A DNA stretch of 64,000 nucleotides from contig NZ_SRRU01000004.1 in assembly GCF_004784465.1 (NCBI RefSeq), positions 372,001 to 436,000 of the forward strand, in the 5' to 3' direction. Numbering within the stretch: position 1 is the first letter of the stretch; every line of letters starts with the position of its first letter. Positions 27,005 to 35,523 of the stretch are shown here, piece by piece. This stretch comes from Streptomyces griseoluteus (GTDB lineage Bacteria; Actinomycetota; Actinomycetes; Streptomycetales; Streptomycetaceae). Below the pieces are notes generated by a model. That model saw only the letters and a list, made by a program, of their open reading frames with translations. It searched no databases and was not told the origin of the DNA. The translations under genes and the position numbers were made by a program.

Positions 27005-27133
27005 CTAGCTGTAGGAGGCCACCACGTTGGTGCCACCGCTTTGGAGCCGCGACGCTGGTGGCCGGCCGCCAGCGGTGCCGTGAGGCCGGTGGTAGTTGTA
27101 GTGGATGTCGGGGAAGCGATCTTCGGCGGTCAT
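27005..27133 (-). pseudogene. IS481-family transposase C-terminal remnant
   Basis: Seen: DIHYNYHRPHGTAGGRPPAS followed by RL and NVVASYS then stop, the end of the integrase-type catalytic domain of IS481-like transposases (YNxHRPHxxLGGxPP). Only about 43 residues remain; the rest, the DDE residues except the terminal region, and any terminal inverted repeats are missing. A dead fragment. Confidence 0.7.
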
Positions 27134-27165
27134 CACACCGGTTAGAGACTGACTGATGTGTGTGG

Positions 27166-28059
27166 TCATGGCCGCGGGCCGAACTTGGTGCTGTGGTCGA
27201 TGGCCCACTGCGCAAAGGGGCGGGCCGGCCTACCAGTTAGGCGCTCGACATCATCGGTGACAAGACGTGATTCGGGCCGCCGCATTGACGCCGTGATGAG
27301 GGCATCAACCAGCTGTTCGGGACGGCCGTCCGCGAGCATTCGTGCGCGCGCGATATCCATGGGGACCGGCTCGAAACGCAACTTTCGTCCGAGGGCGGCG
27401 CCGAGGATTCCGACCTGGTCGGCCCTGCTGAGCGGCTCGGGCCCGGTCAGCAGGTAGGGGGTGGGATCCGAATCGTCCTGGCGTCGAAGGAGCACCTCCG
27501 CGGCTGCGGCCGCCACATCACCCTCGTCCACGACTGCTGTGCGCGCTATGTCCGGACCTCTGACCACGTCGCCTGCACGCAGCTGTGCCGCCCAGCCCTG
27601 GGTGTTGGACGCCAGCGTGTCGCTGCGCAGCACGGTGAGATGCAGGCCAGCATCCCGGAGCCGACGTTCCATGTCCGCGTGTACCTGCACAATCGGGTCG
27701 CTTTGGCGAAATGAGGCGTCATCGATGGCAGTCGAGGAGAGGTAGACGACGCGCGGTGCTGCTGCGGCGAGTTCTGCGATCAGAGGCTCGGCGGGGGCGG
27801 TGTCGAGCAGCGGCCATATGAGGAAGACGGTGTCGATGTCGTCGAGCGCCGCACGGACGGAGTCGGCGTCGGTCAGGTCACCGCGCACCGACTCGATGCC
27901 GGGTCGCGGGCCAACACGGCGACGATCGAGGCACCGCACAGCTGCTGCGCGGGCATGCAGCCAGGCGAGGAGCTCACGGCCGAGGTTGCCCGTCGCGCCG
28001 GTGACCAGGACCGATCGGGAACAAGCAGGAGTAGGCGGGGTGGGAGAAATGTCAGGCAT
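27166..28059 (-). CDS. NmrA-like NAD(P)-binding protein
   Basis: A 297-residue Rossmann-fold protein of the atypical SDR/NmrA group. VLVTGATGNLGRELL near residue 18-32 is the GxxGxxG cofactor motif; VRGDLTDADSVRAALDDIDTVFLIWP and VVYLSSTA are typical. No catalytic YxxxK is in the classical position, consistent with redox-sensing or isomerase-like members. It is divergent from a MerR regulator with only 45 bases between starts, suggesting joint control, possibly in response to oxidants or electrophiles. Confidence 0.87.
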   Translation of the reverse strand: MPDISPTPPTPACSRSVLVTGATGNLGRELLAWLHARAAAVRCLDRRRVGPRPGIESVRGDLTDADSVRAALDDIDTVFLIWPLLDTAPAEPLIAELAAAAPRVVYLSSTAIDDASFRQSDPIVQVHADMERRLRDAGLHLTVLRSDTLASNTQGWAAQLRAGDVVRGPDIARTAVVDEGDVAAAAAEVLLRRQDDSDPTPYLLTGPEPLSRADQVGILGAALGRKLRFEPVPMDIARARMLADGRPEQLVDALITASMRRPESRLVTDDVERLTGRPARPFAQWAIDHSTKFGPRP

Positions 28060-28104
28060 GCTGGGGAAGCTAAAGGTTCAGGTCGACATCAAGGCAAGGG
28101 CGGA

Positions 28105-28479
28105 ATGGCGATAACGATCGGCGAGGCGGCTGCGCAGCTTGGAATCGAGGCCCATGTCCTACGGCACTGGGAGCACGTCGGAGCACTCACGGTGCACCGC
28201 GACGCGAACGGTTACCGCCTCTACGACCACGACGTCCTGGAGCAGGCACGAACCGTGCTGAAACTGCGACAAGTCGGGCTCTCATTGCCAGAGGTCACCG
28301 CAGCGATGTCCCCGAAGAAGTCCGCAGCGCAGGAGGTCGTGCGCGCGAAGATCGCTGCGCTCGAAAGTGAGGTCCGCCGCAGACAGCAAGCGATCACCTT
28401 CCTCCGGCACACCGTCGAGTGTCGCCATCGGTACCTTGAGGAGTGCGCGGACTGCGCGACATTCGTCTGGGACCCTTGA
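28105..28479 (+). CDS. MerR-family transcriptional regulator
   Basis: A 124-residue MerR regulator. MAITIGEAAAQLGIEAHVLRHWEHVGAL with YRLYDHDVL is the winged helix-turn-helix, followed by the dimerisation coiled coil (RAKIAALESEVRRRQQAITFL). The C terminus holds a short CRHRYLEECADC cysteine cluster that could sense metals or oxidants. It is divergent from the NmrA-like gene. The ATG at 28105 begins exactly at the HTH. Confidence 0.9.
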   Translation: MAITIGEAAAQLGIEAHVLRHWEHVGALTVHRDANGYRLYDHDVLEQARTVLKLRQVGLSLPEVTAAMSPKKSAAQEVVRAKIAALESEVRRRQQAITFLRHTVECRHRYLEECADCATFVWDP

Positions 28480-28602
28480 TCATCCGATGTGAGGAATTCG
28501 CGGTCGATGACCCTAGCCCTTGATCAGTAGCAAGTGACCGCCGACATCAACGTCTTGGCCCGCAACACCCAGCCCCCGGAGAGTTCCTCGACGGCTTGAT
28601 CA

Positions 28603-29136
28603 TCAGTGCTGTTCCGCTCCTTCCGCTTCTGTGTAAAGCTCTCCCGTAAAATGCCCCTTCGCCCACTGAATCAACTTTGGCCGAAATCCGTTTCCTTCGC
28701 AGAAGTATTCTTCGATTGTGGAGCGGACGGTGATGAGCGGCAGTGCGCTGACCCTGTCGAAAAAACTGGGACACGAAGGATCGGCGAGAATCCGTGGATC
28801 TGTTTCCGGAGGATTCTCGTTTAGCGAAACCCAGGCGTTTGTCGCAACATCAGCACCGGCGGACTTCGTCACTCGGTCCACCAGCCCTCCGTCGCAATAC
28901 CAGAGAATACCCCCATATTCTGTGGAGTGATCGATCCCGATCGAGAGTACGTTGTCCGGAACCGACAGCGCATGGTGAGCGACCCGGTCGACCGATGTGT
29001 CCTGCACGACCTGGAAGTCGACATTCACAAAGGATTCAGGGTGAGAACCCCTGAGGAAAATCGAGTCGAGATACTGCTGCATCTCGATCTCGGTCTCCAG
29101 GTATTCCGGCTTGTCTCCGAGGATTTTGAGCGCCAC
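28603..29136 (-). CDS. Orphan Imm1-like immunity protein
   Basis: A 177-residue protein resembling the Imm1 immunity family (which includes inhibitors of DddA-type deaminase toxins): VLSIGIDHSTEYGGILWYCDGG, then a conserved PLITVRSTIEEYFCEGNGFRPKLIQW end. Identification is from pattern memory. The gene is visibly poorer in GC than its neighbours and uses AT-ending codons freely, a sign of recent transfer. No toxin, Rhs or polymorphic-toxin gene is adjacent, so it is an orphan; such orphans may protect against toxins of competitors. The stop of the GntR gene is 19 bases away on the same strand. Confidence 0.6.
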   Translation of the reverse strand: MALKILGDKPEYLETEIEMQQYLDSIFLRGSHPESFVNVDFQVVQDTSVDRVAHHALSVPDNVLSIGIDHSTEYGGILWYCDGGLVDRVTKSAGADVATNAWVSLNENPPETDPRILADPSCPSFFDRVSALPLITVRSTIEEYFCEGNGFRPKLIQWAKGHFTGELYTEAEGAEQH

Positions 29137-29155
29137 TGTTGCTACCTTCTTCCGC

Positions 29156-29848
29156 CTAGCCCCCGGCGAGTTCCTCGACCATCTTCAGGGCGTGGGCGTT
29201 GGCCGCCGCCACGATCGCTCGGGCGGCCTCGGGGTCGTGGGCCGACAGGGCGTCGACCAGGTCTATGTGGCCGGCCCACATGCGGCCGCGGACCTCGGGG
29301 AGGCGGCGGAGGTGCTGGACCGCGCAGACCCAGGAGCGGACGCGCAGGCGGTGCAGGAACTCCGCGAGGTAGGGGTTGCCGAACAGCACGCTCAGCTCGC
29401 GCCAGAAGCGGAGGTCGTAGCCGATGAGGACGGTGAGATCGCCGGCCGCGTTCGCCCGCTGGGCCTCCTCGCCGCGTCGCCGTACCGTCGCGAGCGCGGC
29501 CGCGGTGTCGGGGTTCTTCGGGTCCGCGAAGGCGGGGTGGCCCTGGGCGAGTACGCGGAACATGCTCTCGGTGACCAGGGAGCGGGCCTCGATCATGCCC
29601 CGGTAGTCGGCGAGGGAGTACTCGGGGACGCGGAAGCCCCGGTGGTGGTCGGCCTCCAGCAGGGCCTGCGCCGACAGGTCGACCAGGGCCTCCCGTACCG
29701 GCGTCGCGGAGACCCCGTACAGGTCCGCTATCTCCTTCACGGTGAACGCCCGCCCCGGCAGCAGCCGCCCGGCCAGCACCTCGTCGCGCAGCGCGTCGGC
29801 GATCTGCTGCCGCAAGGTACTGCGCGTCACAGCGCCGTAGCCGGGCAT
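29156..29848 (-). CDS. GntR-family regulator, FCD (FadR) subfamily
   Basis: A 230-residue regulator. TRSTLRQQIADALRDEVLAGRLLPGRAFTVKEIADLYGVSATPVREALVDL is the GntR winged helix. The all-helical FCD ligand domain follows (YRGMIEARSLVTESMFRVL, with His residues such as RFWRELSVLFGN and GHIDLVDAL able to hold a metal). Its target is not evident; the class III aminotransferase at 32282 is a nearby metabolic candidate but is separated by other genes. Confidence 0.88.
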   Translation of the reverse strand: MPGYGAVTRSTLRQQIADALRDEVLAGRLLPGRAFTVKEIADLYGVSATPVREALVDLSAQALLEADHHRGFRVPEYSLADYRGMIEARSLVTESMFRVLAQGHPAFADPKNPDTAAALATVRRRGEEAQRANAAGDLTVLIGYDLRFWRELSVLFGNPYLAEFLHRLRVRSWVCAVQHLRRLPEVRGRMWAGHIDLVDALSAHDPEAARAIVAAANAHALKMVEELAGG

Positions 29849-30000
29849 CGTCCCGGAGTCTCCTCACACGAATGGGGCCGCACTCGTACGTCCGTGCCTA
29901 TTGCCACAACCCCTTACGAGCACGTCACCTTACGCGTTCACCCCTGCCGGGCATCAGCCCCGGTGCCCTTTATGTGCGGGGGGATGATGTGCGGGTCGCT

Positions 30001-30708
30001 TCAGGCGAGGCCATTGATCATCAGGCGCACCGTGAAGTCGAAGCGGTCGTGGGGGGTGCCCGCGGTCAGTTCGGCCGCGTGGCGGGTGGTGTGGGGGAAG
30101 GCCGCCGCCGGGAGGGTGGTGAGGCGGTGGAGGAGGTCGGTCCTGTCCGCGGGCCAGACCTCGTCGCCGTCCTCCGCCCTGCGGTGGGCCACCGAGAGTT
30201 CCAGGCAGTGGGCGGCCACGTAGAGGAGCAGGGCGTCGATGGTCCAGGCCGCGCGCTGGGGGGCGATGCCGGCGGCGAGGAGGATCGCGAGCATGCCCTC
30301 GCTGACGCGGAGGGCTTCCAGGTCGGTGGGGGCCATGGCCAGGGCGGCCCGGGAGATGCCGGGGTACTGCAGGTACTGGTCCCGCAGGGCCTCGCAGACC
30401 CCTCGCAGTTGGTCCCGCCACGTGGCGGGGTCGGGGTCCGGGAGGGTGAGGCGGGCACAGAGGCGGCCGATGAGCAGCTCATCCAGGTCGGCCTTGTTGA
30501 CCACGTGGGCGTAGAGCGAGGCCGGACCCGTGTCCAGGGCGGCCGACAGCCTGCGCATGGTCAGGGCGTCGTACCCCTCCGTGGCGATGATCCCCAGCGC
30601 GGTCTCGACCACCTGGTCCACGGTGATCGGGTCCCTCCGGCGGCGGGGCCGGGTCTCCTCGGCGGGCGCGGGCCGGTGGCGGGCGGTGCGGCGCTCTTTC
30701 GCGTTCAC
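30001..30708 (-). CDS. TetR-family regulator
   Basis: A 235-residue TetR/AcrR regulator. DPITVDQVVETALGIIATEGYDALTMRRLSAALDTGPASLYAHVVNKADL is the HTH; the C-terminal part has the TetR_C-type ligand domain. The GTG at 30708 (MNAKERRTARH) is preferred: a TATAGT -10-like box ends 6 bases upstream, which would make the transcript leaderless. It is divergent from the FAD monooxygenase with two GAAC-N3-GTTC operator-like repeats in between, the standard layout for a TetR repressor and its target. Confidence 0.9.
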   Translation of the reverse strand: MNAKERRTARHRPAPAEETRPRRRRDPITVDQVVETALGIIATEGYDALTMRRLSAALDTGPASLYAHVVNKADLDELLIGRLCARLTLPDPDPATWRDQLRGVCEALRDQYLQYPGISRAALAMAPTDLEALRVSEGMLAILLAAGIAPQRAAWTIDALLLYVAAHCLELSVAHRRAEDGDEVWPADRTDLLHRLTTLPAAAFPHTTRHAAELTAGTPHDRFDFTVRLMINGLA

Positions 30709-30722
30709 GGGACAACTATAAC

Positions 30723-30760
30723 TTGACACGAACGCTGTTCGTTTCTAGAACGGTGTTCGT
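30723..30760. promoter_or_regulatory. Promoter with tandem TetR-type operators
   Basis: Seen: GAACGCTGTTCGT (30730-30742) and GAACGGTGTTCGT (30748-30760), a 13-bp direct repeat with one difference, each an inverted repeat GAAC-N3-GTTC, spaced 18 bp. Overlapping on the plus strand are TTGACA (30723-30728), a 17-bp spacer and TAGAAC (30746-30751), so a repressor bound here would cover the -35 to -10. The monooxygenase GTG at 30759 lies about at the expected transcription start. Confidence 0.75.
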
Positions 30761-32216
30761 GAAGACGAATGTGGATGTGATCGTGGTCGGTGCCGGGCCT
30801 GTCGGGCTCGCCCTCGCTGCCGAGCTGGCGCTCGCCGGGGTATCGGTGCGGGTGCTCGAACGGCGCGACTCGGCCGACCCCGCCATGAGAGCGCAGTCGA
30901 TCAACGTGCCGACGGCCGAGGCACTGGACCGGCGCGGACTGCTGCCTGCCCTGGAGCGGATTCAGCGGGAGACGCTGGGCGCCCCCGGCTTCCGCTTCAC
31001 CGGGCACTTCGCGGGGATGTCCCTCGGTCCCGGCCTGGTGGACTGGGCCGACCCCGAGCTGGCCGCGCACACCGCTGTGGAGGGGGCGCGGATGATTCCC
31101 CAGCCCCGGCTGGAGGAGGTGCTCGCCGGGCACGCCGAGCGGCTCGGGGTGGTGGTCCGGCGCGGGGTGGAGGTGACCTCGCTGGAGGACACCGGCCAGG
31201 GGGTGGTCGTCGGCACCGCCTCCGGCTCGCTGCGTGCCGGCTGGCTCGTCGGCTGCGACGGCGGCCACAGCACCGTCCGGCGCCTCGCGGGTATCCCGTT
31301 CCCCGGCACGAACCCCGAGATCACCGGTTACCAGGCGGTCGTGGACATCGCCGACCCCGGGAAGCTCACCGCCGGTTGGTCCTGGTCCCCCCGAGGCGTC
31401 TACCGCTACGGCCCCCAGCCCGGCCGCGTCGCCACCGTCGAGTTCGACGGGGGTCCGGCCGACCGTTCGGCCCCGGTCACCCTGGCGGACGTCCAGTCCA
31501 GCCTTCGCCGGGTCTCGGGTACGGACGTCACGCTGACGGCCTTCCGCGCGGCTCCGACCCGCTGGACGGACAACACCCGCCAGGCGTCCACGTACCGTGC
31601 CGGCCGCGTGTTCCTGGCCGGCGACGCGGCCCATGTCCACCCGCCGTTCGGGGGGCAGGGGCTGAACCTGGGGGTGGGGGACGCGGTGAACCTGGGCTGG
31701 AAGCTGGCGGCCGTGGTGAGCGGCCGCTCCCCGGAAGCCCTGCTGGACACGTACGACGCGGAACGCCGCCCCGTCGGCGCCTGGGTCCTGGACTGGACGC
31801 GGGCCCAGATCGGCATCCTGCGGGGCGACCCCAAGTCGGGTGTGCTGCGGGGGGTGCTGGCGGACCTGCTGGCGACGCGCGACGGCACGACGTACGCGGT
31901 GAAGCAGATCGCGGGCGTGACGCAGCGGCTCCCCTTGCCGGGCTCTCACCCATGGACGGGCCGCTACGTCCCCGACGTGCCCCTGAGCAACGGCACTCGG
32001 CTGGCCGACCACGCCCACGGGGGCGGCTTCCTGCTCCTGGACCGCACGCCGGGGGCGGTGTTCGGCGGGCGCGCGCACGGCCGGGCGCGGGTGATCCGGG
32101 ACGACGGCACCGGGGTCGCGGGCGCCCTGATCCGCCCGGACGGGGTGGTGGTGTGGGCCACGGACACGCCGGACGCGCATGGCCTGGACGAAGCGCTGAG
32201 CCGCTGGGCGAGCTGA
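30759..32216 (+). CDS. FAD-dependent aromatic monooxygenase (PHBH fold)
   Basis: A 485-residue flavoprotein hydroxylase. VDVIVVGAGPVGLALAAELA binds the ADP of FAD, GCDGGHSTVRRLAG is the DG motif that also contacts NADPH, and FLAGDAAHVHPPFGGQGLNLGVGDAVNLGWKL is the GD motif. It resembles rifampicin- and tetracycline-modifying monooxygenases as well as aromatic polyketide hydroxylases, so an antibiotic resistance or catabolic role is possible. The divergent TetR gene and operators suggest induction by its substrate. The GTG at 30759 fits a leaderless start. Confidence 0.9.
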   Translation: MKTNVDVIVVGAGPVGLALAAELALAGVSVRVLERRDSADPAMRAQSINVPTAEALDRRGLLPALERIQRETLGAPGFRFTGHFAGMSLGPGLVDWADPELAAHTAVEGARMIPQPRLEEVLAGHAERLGVVVRRGVEVTSLEDTGQGVVVGTASGSLRAGWLVGCDGGHSTVRRLAGIPFPGTNPEITGYQAVVDIADPGKLTAGWSWSPRGVYRYGPQPGRVATVEFDGGPADRSAPVTLADVQSSLRRVSGTDVTLTAFRAAPTRWTDNTRQASTYRAGRVFLAGDAAHVHPPFGGQGLNLGVGDAVNLGWKLAAVVSGRSPEALLDTYDAERRPVGAWVLDWTRAQIGILRGDPKSGVLRGVLADLLATRDGTTYAVKQIAGVTQRLPLPGSHPWTGRYVPDVPLSNGTRLADHAHGGGFLLLDRTPGAVFGGRAHGRARVIRDDGTGVAGALIRPDGVVVWATDTPDAHGLDEALSRWAS

Positions 32217-32240
32217 GGCGGCCGCCCGCTGAGAGGCGCG

Positions 32241-32273
32241 GTCCGGCGGAGGCGCGGGTGCGCTCCGCCGGAC
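32241..32273. terminator. Bidirectional terminator between convergent genes
   Basis: Seen: GTCCGGCGGAG (32241-32251) and its exact complement CTCCGCCGGAC (32263-32273), 11-bp stem, between the monooxygenase and the convergent aminotransferase. Confidence 0.8.
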
Positions 32274-32281
32274 TCGCCAGG

Positions 32282-33667
32282 TCAGCCGGACGTGGTGTAT
32301 TCGTCCGCCACGGCCAGCGCGGCGTCCAGGGCCGCCAGGCCCTCCTTCAGCTCCGGCTCGGTGATGTTGCAGGGCGGGACCACGTGGGTGCGGTTCATGT
32401 TGACGAAGGGCCAGAGACCGTTCTTCTTGGCGGTGGCGGCGAAGGCGGCCATGGGGGCGTTGGCCTCGCCCGCCGCGTTGTAGGGGACCAGGGGCTCGCG
32501 GGTCTCGCGGTCCTTGACCAGTTCCAGGGCCCAGAACATGCCCGTACCGCGGACCTCGCCCACGCTGGGGTGCCGTTCGGCGAGGGTGGCGAGGGCGGGG
32601 GCGAGGACCGTCTCGCCGAGGTGCCTGGCGTTCTCCACGATGCCCTCGCGGGCCATGACGTTGATCGTGGCGACGGCCGCCCCGCACGCCAGGGGGTGGC
32701 CGGAGTACGTCAGACCGCCGGGGTAGGGACGCTTGGCGAAGGTCTCCGCGATGGCGCCGGAGATGGCGACGCCGCCCAGGGGCACGTACCCCGAGTTCAC
32801 GCCCTTGGCGAAGGTCATCAGGTCGGGGACGACCCCCGAGAGGTCCGCCGCGAACCACTCACCGGTCCGCCCGAACCCGGCCATCACCTCGTCCAGGATG
32901 AAGACGATGCCGTGGCGGTCGCAGATCTCCCGGACTCCGGCGAGGTAGCCCGGCGGGGGCACCATGATTCCGGCCGTACCCGGAATCGTCTCCAGGACGA
33001 CCGCCGCGATCGTGCCGGGCCCCTCGAAGGCGATCGTCGTCTCCAGGTGCTCCAGCGCGCGGGCGCACTCCTGCTCCTCCGTCTCCGCGTAGAAACGGGA
33101 CCGGTACAGGAAGGGCGCCCAGAAGTGCACCACGCCCGCGCTGCCGTTGTCCGACGGCCAGCGGCGCGGGTCGCCCGTGAGGTTCACCGCCTGCTGGGTG
33201 CCGCCGTGGTACGACCGGTACGCCGACAGCACCTTGGGGCGGCCGGTGTGCAGGCGGGCCATGCGGGTCGCGTGCTCGACGGCGTCCGCGCCGGCGTTGG
33301 TGAAGAAGATCTTGTCCAGGTCGCCCGGCGTACGCTCCGCGATCAGCCGCGCCGCCTCCGACCGGGCCTCCACGGCGAAGGCCGGCGCGAACGTCGTCAT
33401 CCTCGCCGCCTGCTCCTGGATCGCGGCGACGACCTCCGGGTGCTGGTAGCCGATGTTCGTGAACACCAGGCCGCTGGTGAAGTCCAGGTACCGCTTGCCG
33501 TCGTAGTCCCAGAAGTACGAGCCCTCCGCGCCCGCGACGGCCAGCGGGTCGATCAGGTCCTGCGCGGACCAGGAGTGGAACACGTGCGCCCGGTCGGCGG
33601 CCTTCACGGCGGCACCGGTCTCGGGGTCGGGGGTGGGGGTCTGCTCCGGGTTCGGCTGAGGCGTCAT
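32282..33667 (-). CDS. Class III (subgroup II) aminotransferase
   Basis: A 461-residue PLP enzyme. The Schiff-base Lys is K288 in TFAKGVNSGYVPLGGV; FILDEVMAGFGRTGEWFA supplies the PLP-ring Asp, and SYHGGTQQAVNLTGDPRRW the phosphate-side contacts. The N-terminal AHVFHSWSAQDLIDPLAVAGAEGSYFWDYDGKRYLDF is typical of taurine/beta-alanine/omega-amino acid aminotransferases. The amino donor cannot be fixed by sequence. It is a single gene, convergent with the monooxygenase. Confidence 0.92.
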   Translation of the reverse strand: MTPQPNPEQTPTPDPETGAAVKAADRAHVFHSWSAQDLIDPLAVAGAEGSYFWDYDGKRYLDFTSGLVFTNIGYQHPEVVAAIQEQAARMTTFAPAFAVEARSEAARLIAERTPGDLDKIFFTNAGADAVEHATRMARLHTGRPKVLSAYRSYHGGTQQAVNLTGDPRRWPSDNGSAGVVHFWAPFLYRSRFYAETEEQECARALEHLETTIAFEGPGTIAAVVLETIPGTAGIMVPPPGYLAGVREICDRHGIVFILDEVMAGFGRTGEWFAADLSGVVPDLMTFAKGVNSGYVPLGGVAISGAIAETFAKRPYPGGLTYSGHPLACGAAVATINVMAREGIVENARHLGETVLAPALATLAERHPSVGEVRGTGMFWALELVKDRETREPLVPYNAAGEANAPMAAFAATAKKNGLWPFVNMNRTHVVPPCNITEPELKEGLAALDAALAVADEYTTSG

Positions 33668-33844
33668 GCGGGTGAGGGTAGGGGGTGGGGGCGGCGTCGC
33701 GACATCGGCGGACTGTTGTGGGCGGGGGCTGGATGTGCGACAGGTTGTCGTGAGTGGAGGTGCTTTTCGCGGGGTGCGGTGCGGTCCCGTATGCCCGCAC
33801 TATCCTCGGGCCGTCGGCGCGCTTCGGGGGAAGGCGGTTGCGGG

Positions 33845-34645
33845 ATGCGGGAGTTGGGACCGGGGGAGGACTGGGACTGGGTGTTCGGGGCGGGTACGGG
33901 TTCGGGTTCGGGGGAGGGCACCCGGCCTCCGGCCGGGTCCGGATTCCCACCCGCACCACCCGTACAGCCTTCGTCGTCGGGTGCGGGTGGCCCCGGTGGG
34001 GCGGATTCGCCGTCGGCGGGTGCGGGTTCTTGGGCGGGGTCACCACCCATGCCACTTTCGTCGTCGGGTACGGGGGGCTTCGGTGAGGGGCCGGAGCATG
34101 TCGCTGTGGGCGATGGGCGGGGGTGGGCGGTCGGTGCGTACGGGCATCCGGAGGTGGACGGGGAGGTACGGGACCGGCGGTCGACGTGGTTGCTCGTCGT
34201 GGTCGCGCTGACCGTCGCCCTCGGGGCCGGGGGGACGCTCTTCACGTTGTTACGGGGTGGCGGGGTGTCGGACACGGCGACCGTGGTGCCGGCCCCCGCT
34301 GAAGGGGTCGTTCCGGAGGGCTACCTCGGCAGGTGGGAAGCGCGCGTCGACGGGGCCGGTACGCATCGGCTCACCGTGATCCAGGGGCGGGTCGGCGAGC
34401 GCGTACTCACCCTGGTCGACGACGGGGCCGACCATCACTGCGTCTTCACCGTATCCCTGCTACGGAAGCCGGACGCCGACGGCACGCTCCGTCTCTCCGC
34501 CGCCACGGTCACCTCCGGCGCCCCCCTCTCCTCCTGCGCCCCCGCCACCCCCACCACCCTCACCCTCACCCCGGACGACCACCTGAAGCGGACGGGACAG
34601 CCCGGCACGCGAGCCGTGACCTATAGCCGGAGCGGCCACGACTGA
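33845..34645 (+). CDS. Single-pass membrane protein of unknown function
   Basis: A 266-residue protein. Residues 1-100 are a Gly/Ser/Pro-rich, probably disordered cytoplasmic part opening MRELGPGEDWDWVFG. One helix (WLLVVVALTVALGAGGTLFTLL) crosses the membrane, and the extracellular C-terminal domain (YLGRWEARVDGAGTHRLTVIQGRVGERVLTLVDD...HHCVFTVSLL) is a compact beta domain with two cysteines (HHC and SSCAP) able to form a disulfide. This plan resembles proteins encoded beside Streptomyces Ser/Thr kinases, though no kinase is here. It is convergent with the SLATT-like gene. Confidence 0.72.
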   Translation: MRELGPGEDWDWVFGAGTGSGSGEGTRPPAGSGFPPAPPVQPSSSGAGGPGGADSPSAGAGSWAGSPPMPLSSSGTGGFGEGPEHVAVGDGRGWAVGAYGHPEVDGEVRDRRSTWLLVVVALTVALGAGGTLFTLLRGGGVSDTATVVPAPAEGVVPEGYLGRWEARVDGAGTHRLTVIQGRVGERVLTLVDDGADHHCVFTVSLLRKPDADGTLRLSAATVTSGAPLSSCAPATPTTLTLTPDDHLKRTGQPGTRAVTYSRSGHD

Positions 34646-34695
34646 CCCCTCACCCGCGCCCGAAGACGGCGATTCCGCCCACCCCGGCGGAGCCG

Positions 34696-35523
34696 TCAGC
34701 GGGGGTCCGGGGGTCTCTGGCGGGGCATGTTGGGGCGGGTGCCCGGCGGTGGGGAGAGGTAGCGGGAGACAGGGGTGGGGTCCGCGGGCCGGGACGGAGG
34801 GGGCGGAAGGCAGACCGGGGGACGGCCGCCCCGGAACTCCCGCATCCAGTCGGACGTCTCCGTACGGACCAGCTCCGTCACGTCCTCCGAGAAGCGCCGC
34901 AGAATCCCGAGGCAACGTTCCGCCGCCTCCCCCGCCGTGCCCTCCGCGGGACCCAGCACCTCACGCGCACTCTCCGACGCCCAGTCGAACTGGAGCGCCT
35001 GCAACCGCCGCTGGACCGCCTGGGCGGTGGCCAGGTCCCGCATCCACCCCGAGGTCAGCCCGAAGCACCGGTCCACCCCGGCACACGCGGCCCCCAGCAG
35101 CAGCGCCAGGTACCCCCAGGGCGCACACCCCGCGACCGTCCCGGTCGCGTCCAGCAACGGCAACCCCGCCCCGACCACCACCCCCGCGGCCGTACCGCCC
35201 CGCAACCCCCGCGCGGCCCGCCGCCGCCACATCCGGTCCGCGAGATACCACTCCGCCGTCCGCAGCGCCCCCGCCTCCACCCACCGGAACAGCTCACCCA
35301 GCCGCTCCGCGGGCTCCCCCCAGTCCCCGAGCGGCAGCGCCCGCCCCACGAGATCCCCGGCCAGAGGTCCGCTCACCTCCGGATCCGCAGATCCCCGGTC
35401 CGCCGGAAGCGGAGTACCCGCGGGCCCGTCGCGGCGCTCCTGCGGCGGACGCTCGGGTTGCTGCTCCGGCTGACCCACCCGGTACTCCCTACTGAACACG
35501 AACACCGATCGCGCGGCCGTCAC
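34696..35523 (-). CDS. SLATT-domain-like two-helix membrane protein
   Basis: A 275-residue protein. The middle has a helix ending in FRWVEAGALRTAEWYLADRMWRRRAARGLRG, then two hydrophobic helices (TAAGVVVGAGLPLLDATG and GYLALLLGAACAGVDRCFG) and a long helical tail (VQRRLQALQFDWASESAREVL, FSEDVTELVRTETSDWMREF). This is the SLATT arrangement, predicted pore-forming effectors in nucleotide-second-messenger conflict systems; the assignment is from memory. No SMODS, SLOG or CD-NTase gene is adjacent. A Pro-rich C terminus ends the protein. The ybaB-recR genes are divergent. Confidence 0.6.
   Translation of the reverse strand: MTAARSVFVFSREYRVGQPEQQPERPPQERRDGPAGTPLPADRGSADPEVSGPLAGDLVGRALPLGDWGEPAERLGELFRWVEAGALRTAEWYLADRMWRRRAARGLRGGTAAGVVVGAGLPLLDATGTVAGCAPWGYLALLLGAACAGVDRCFGLTSGWMRDLATAQAVQRRLQALQFDWASESAREVLGPAEGTAGEAAERCLGILRRFSEDVTELVRTETSDWMREFRGGRPPVCLPPPPSRPADPTPVSRYLSPPPGTRPNMPRQRPPDPR

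Noticed and set aside
31376..33844. Upstream extension of the membrane-protein frame through the monooxygenase and aminotransferase genes
   Set aside because: The open frame crosses two real genes; only the part from the ATG at 33845 has protein-like composition and a membrane helix.
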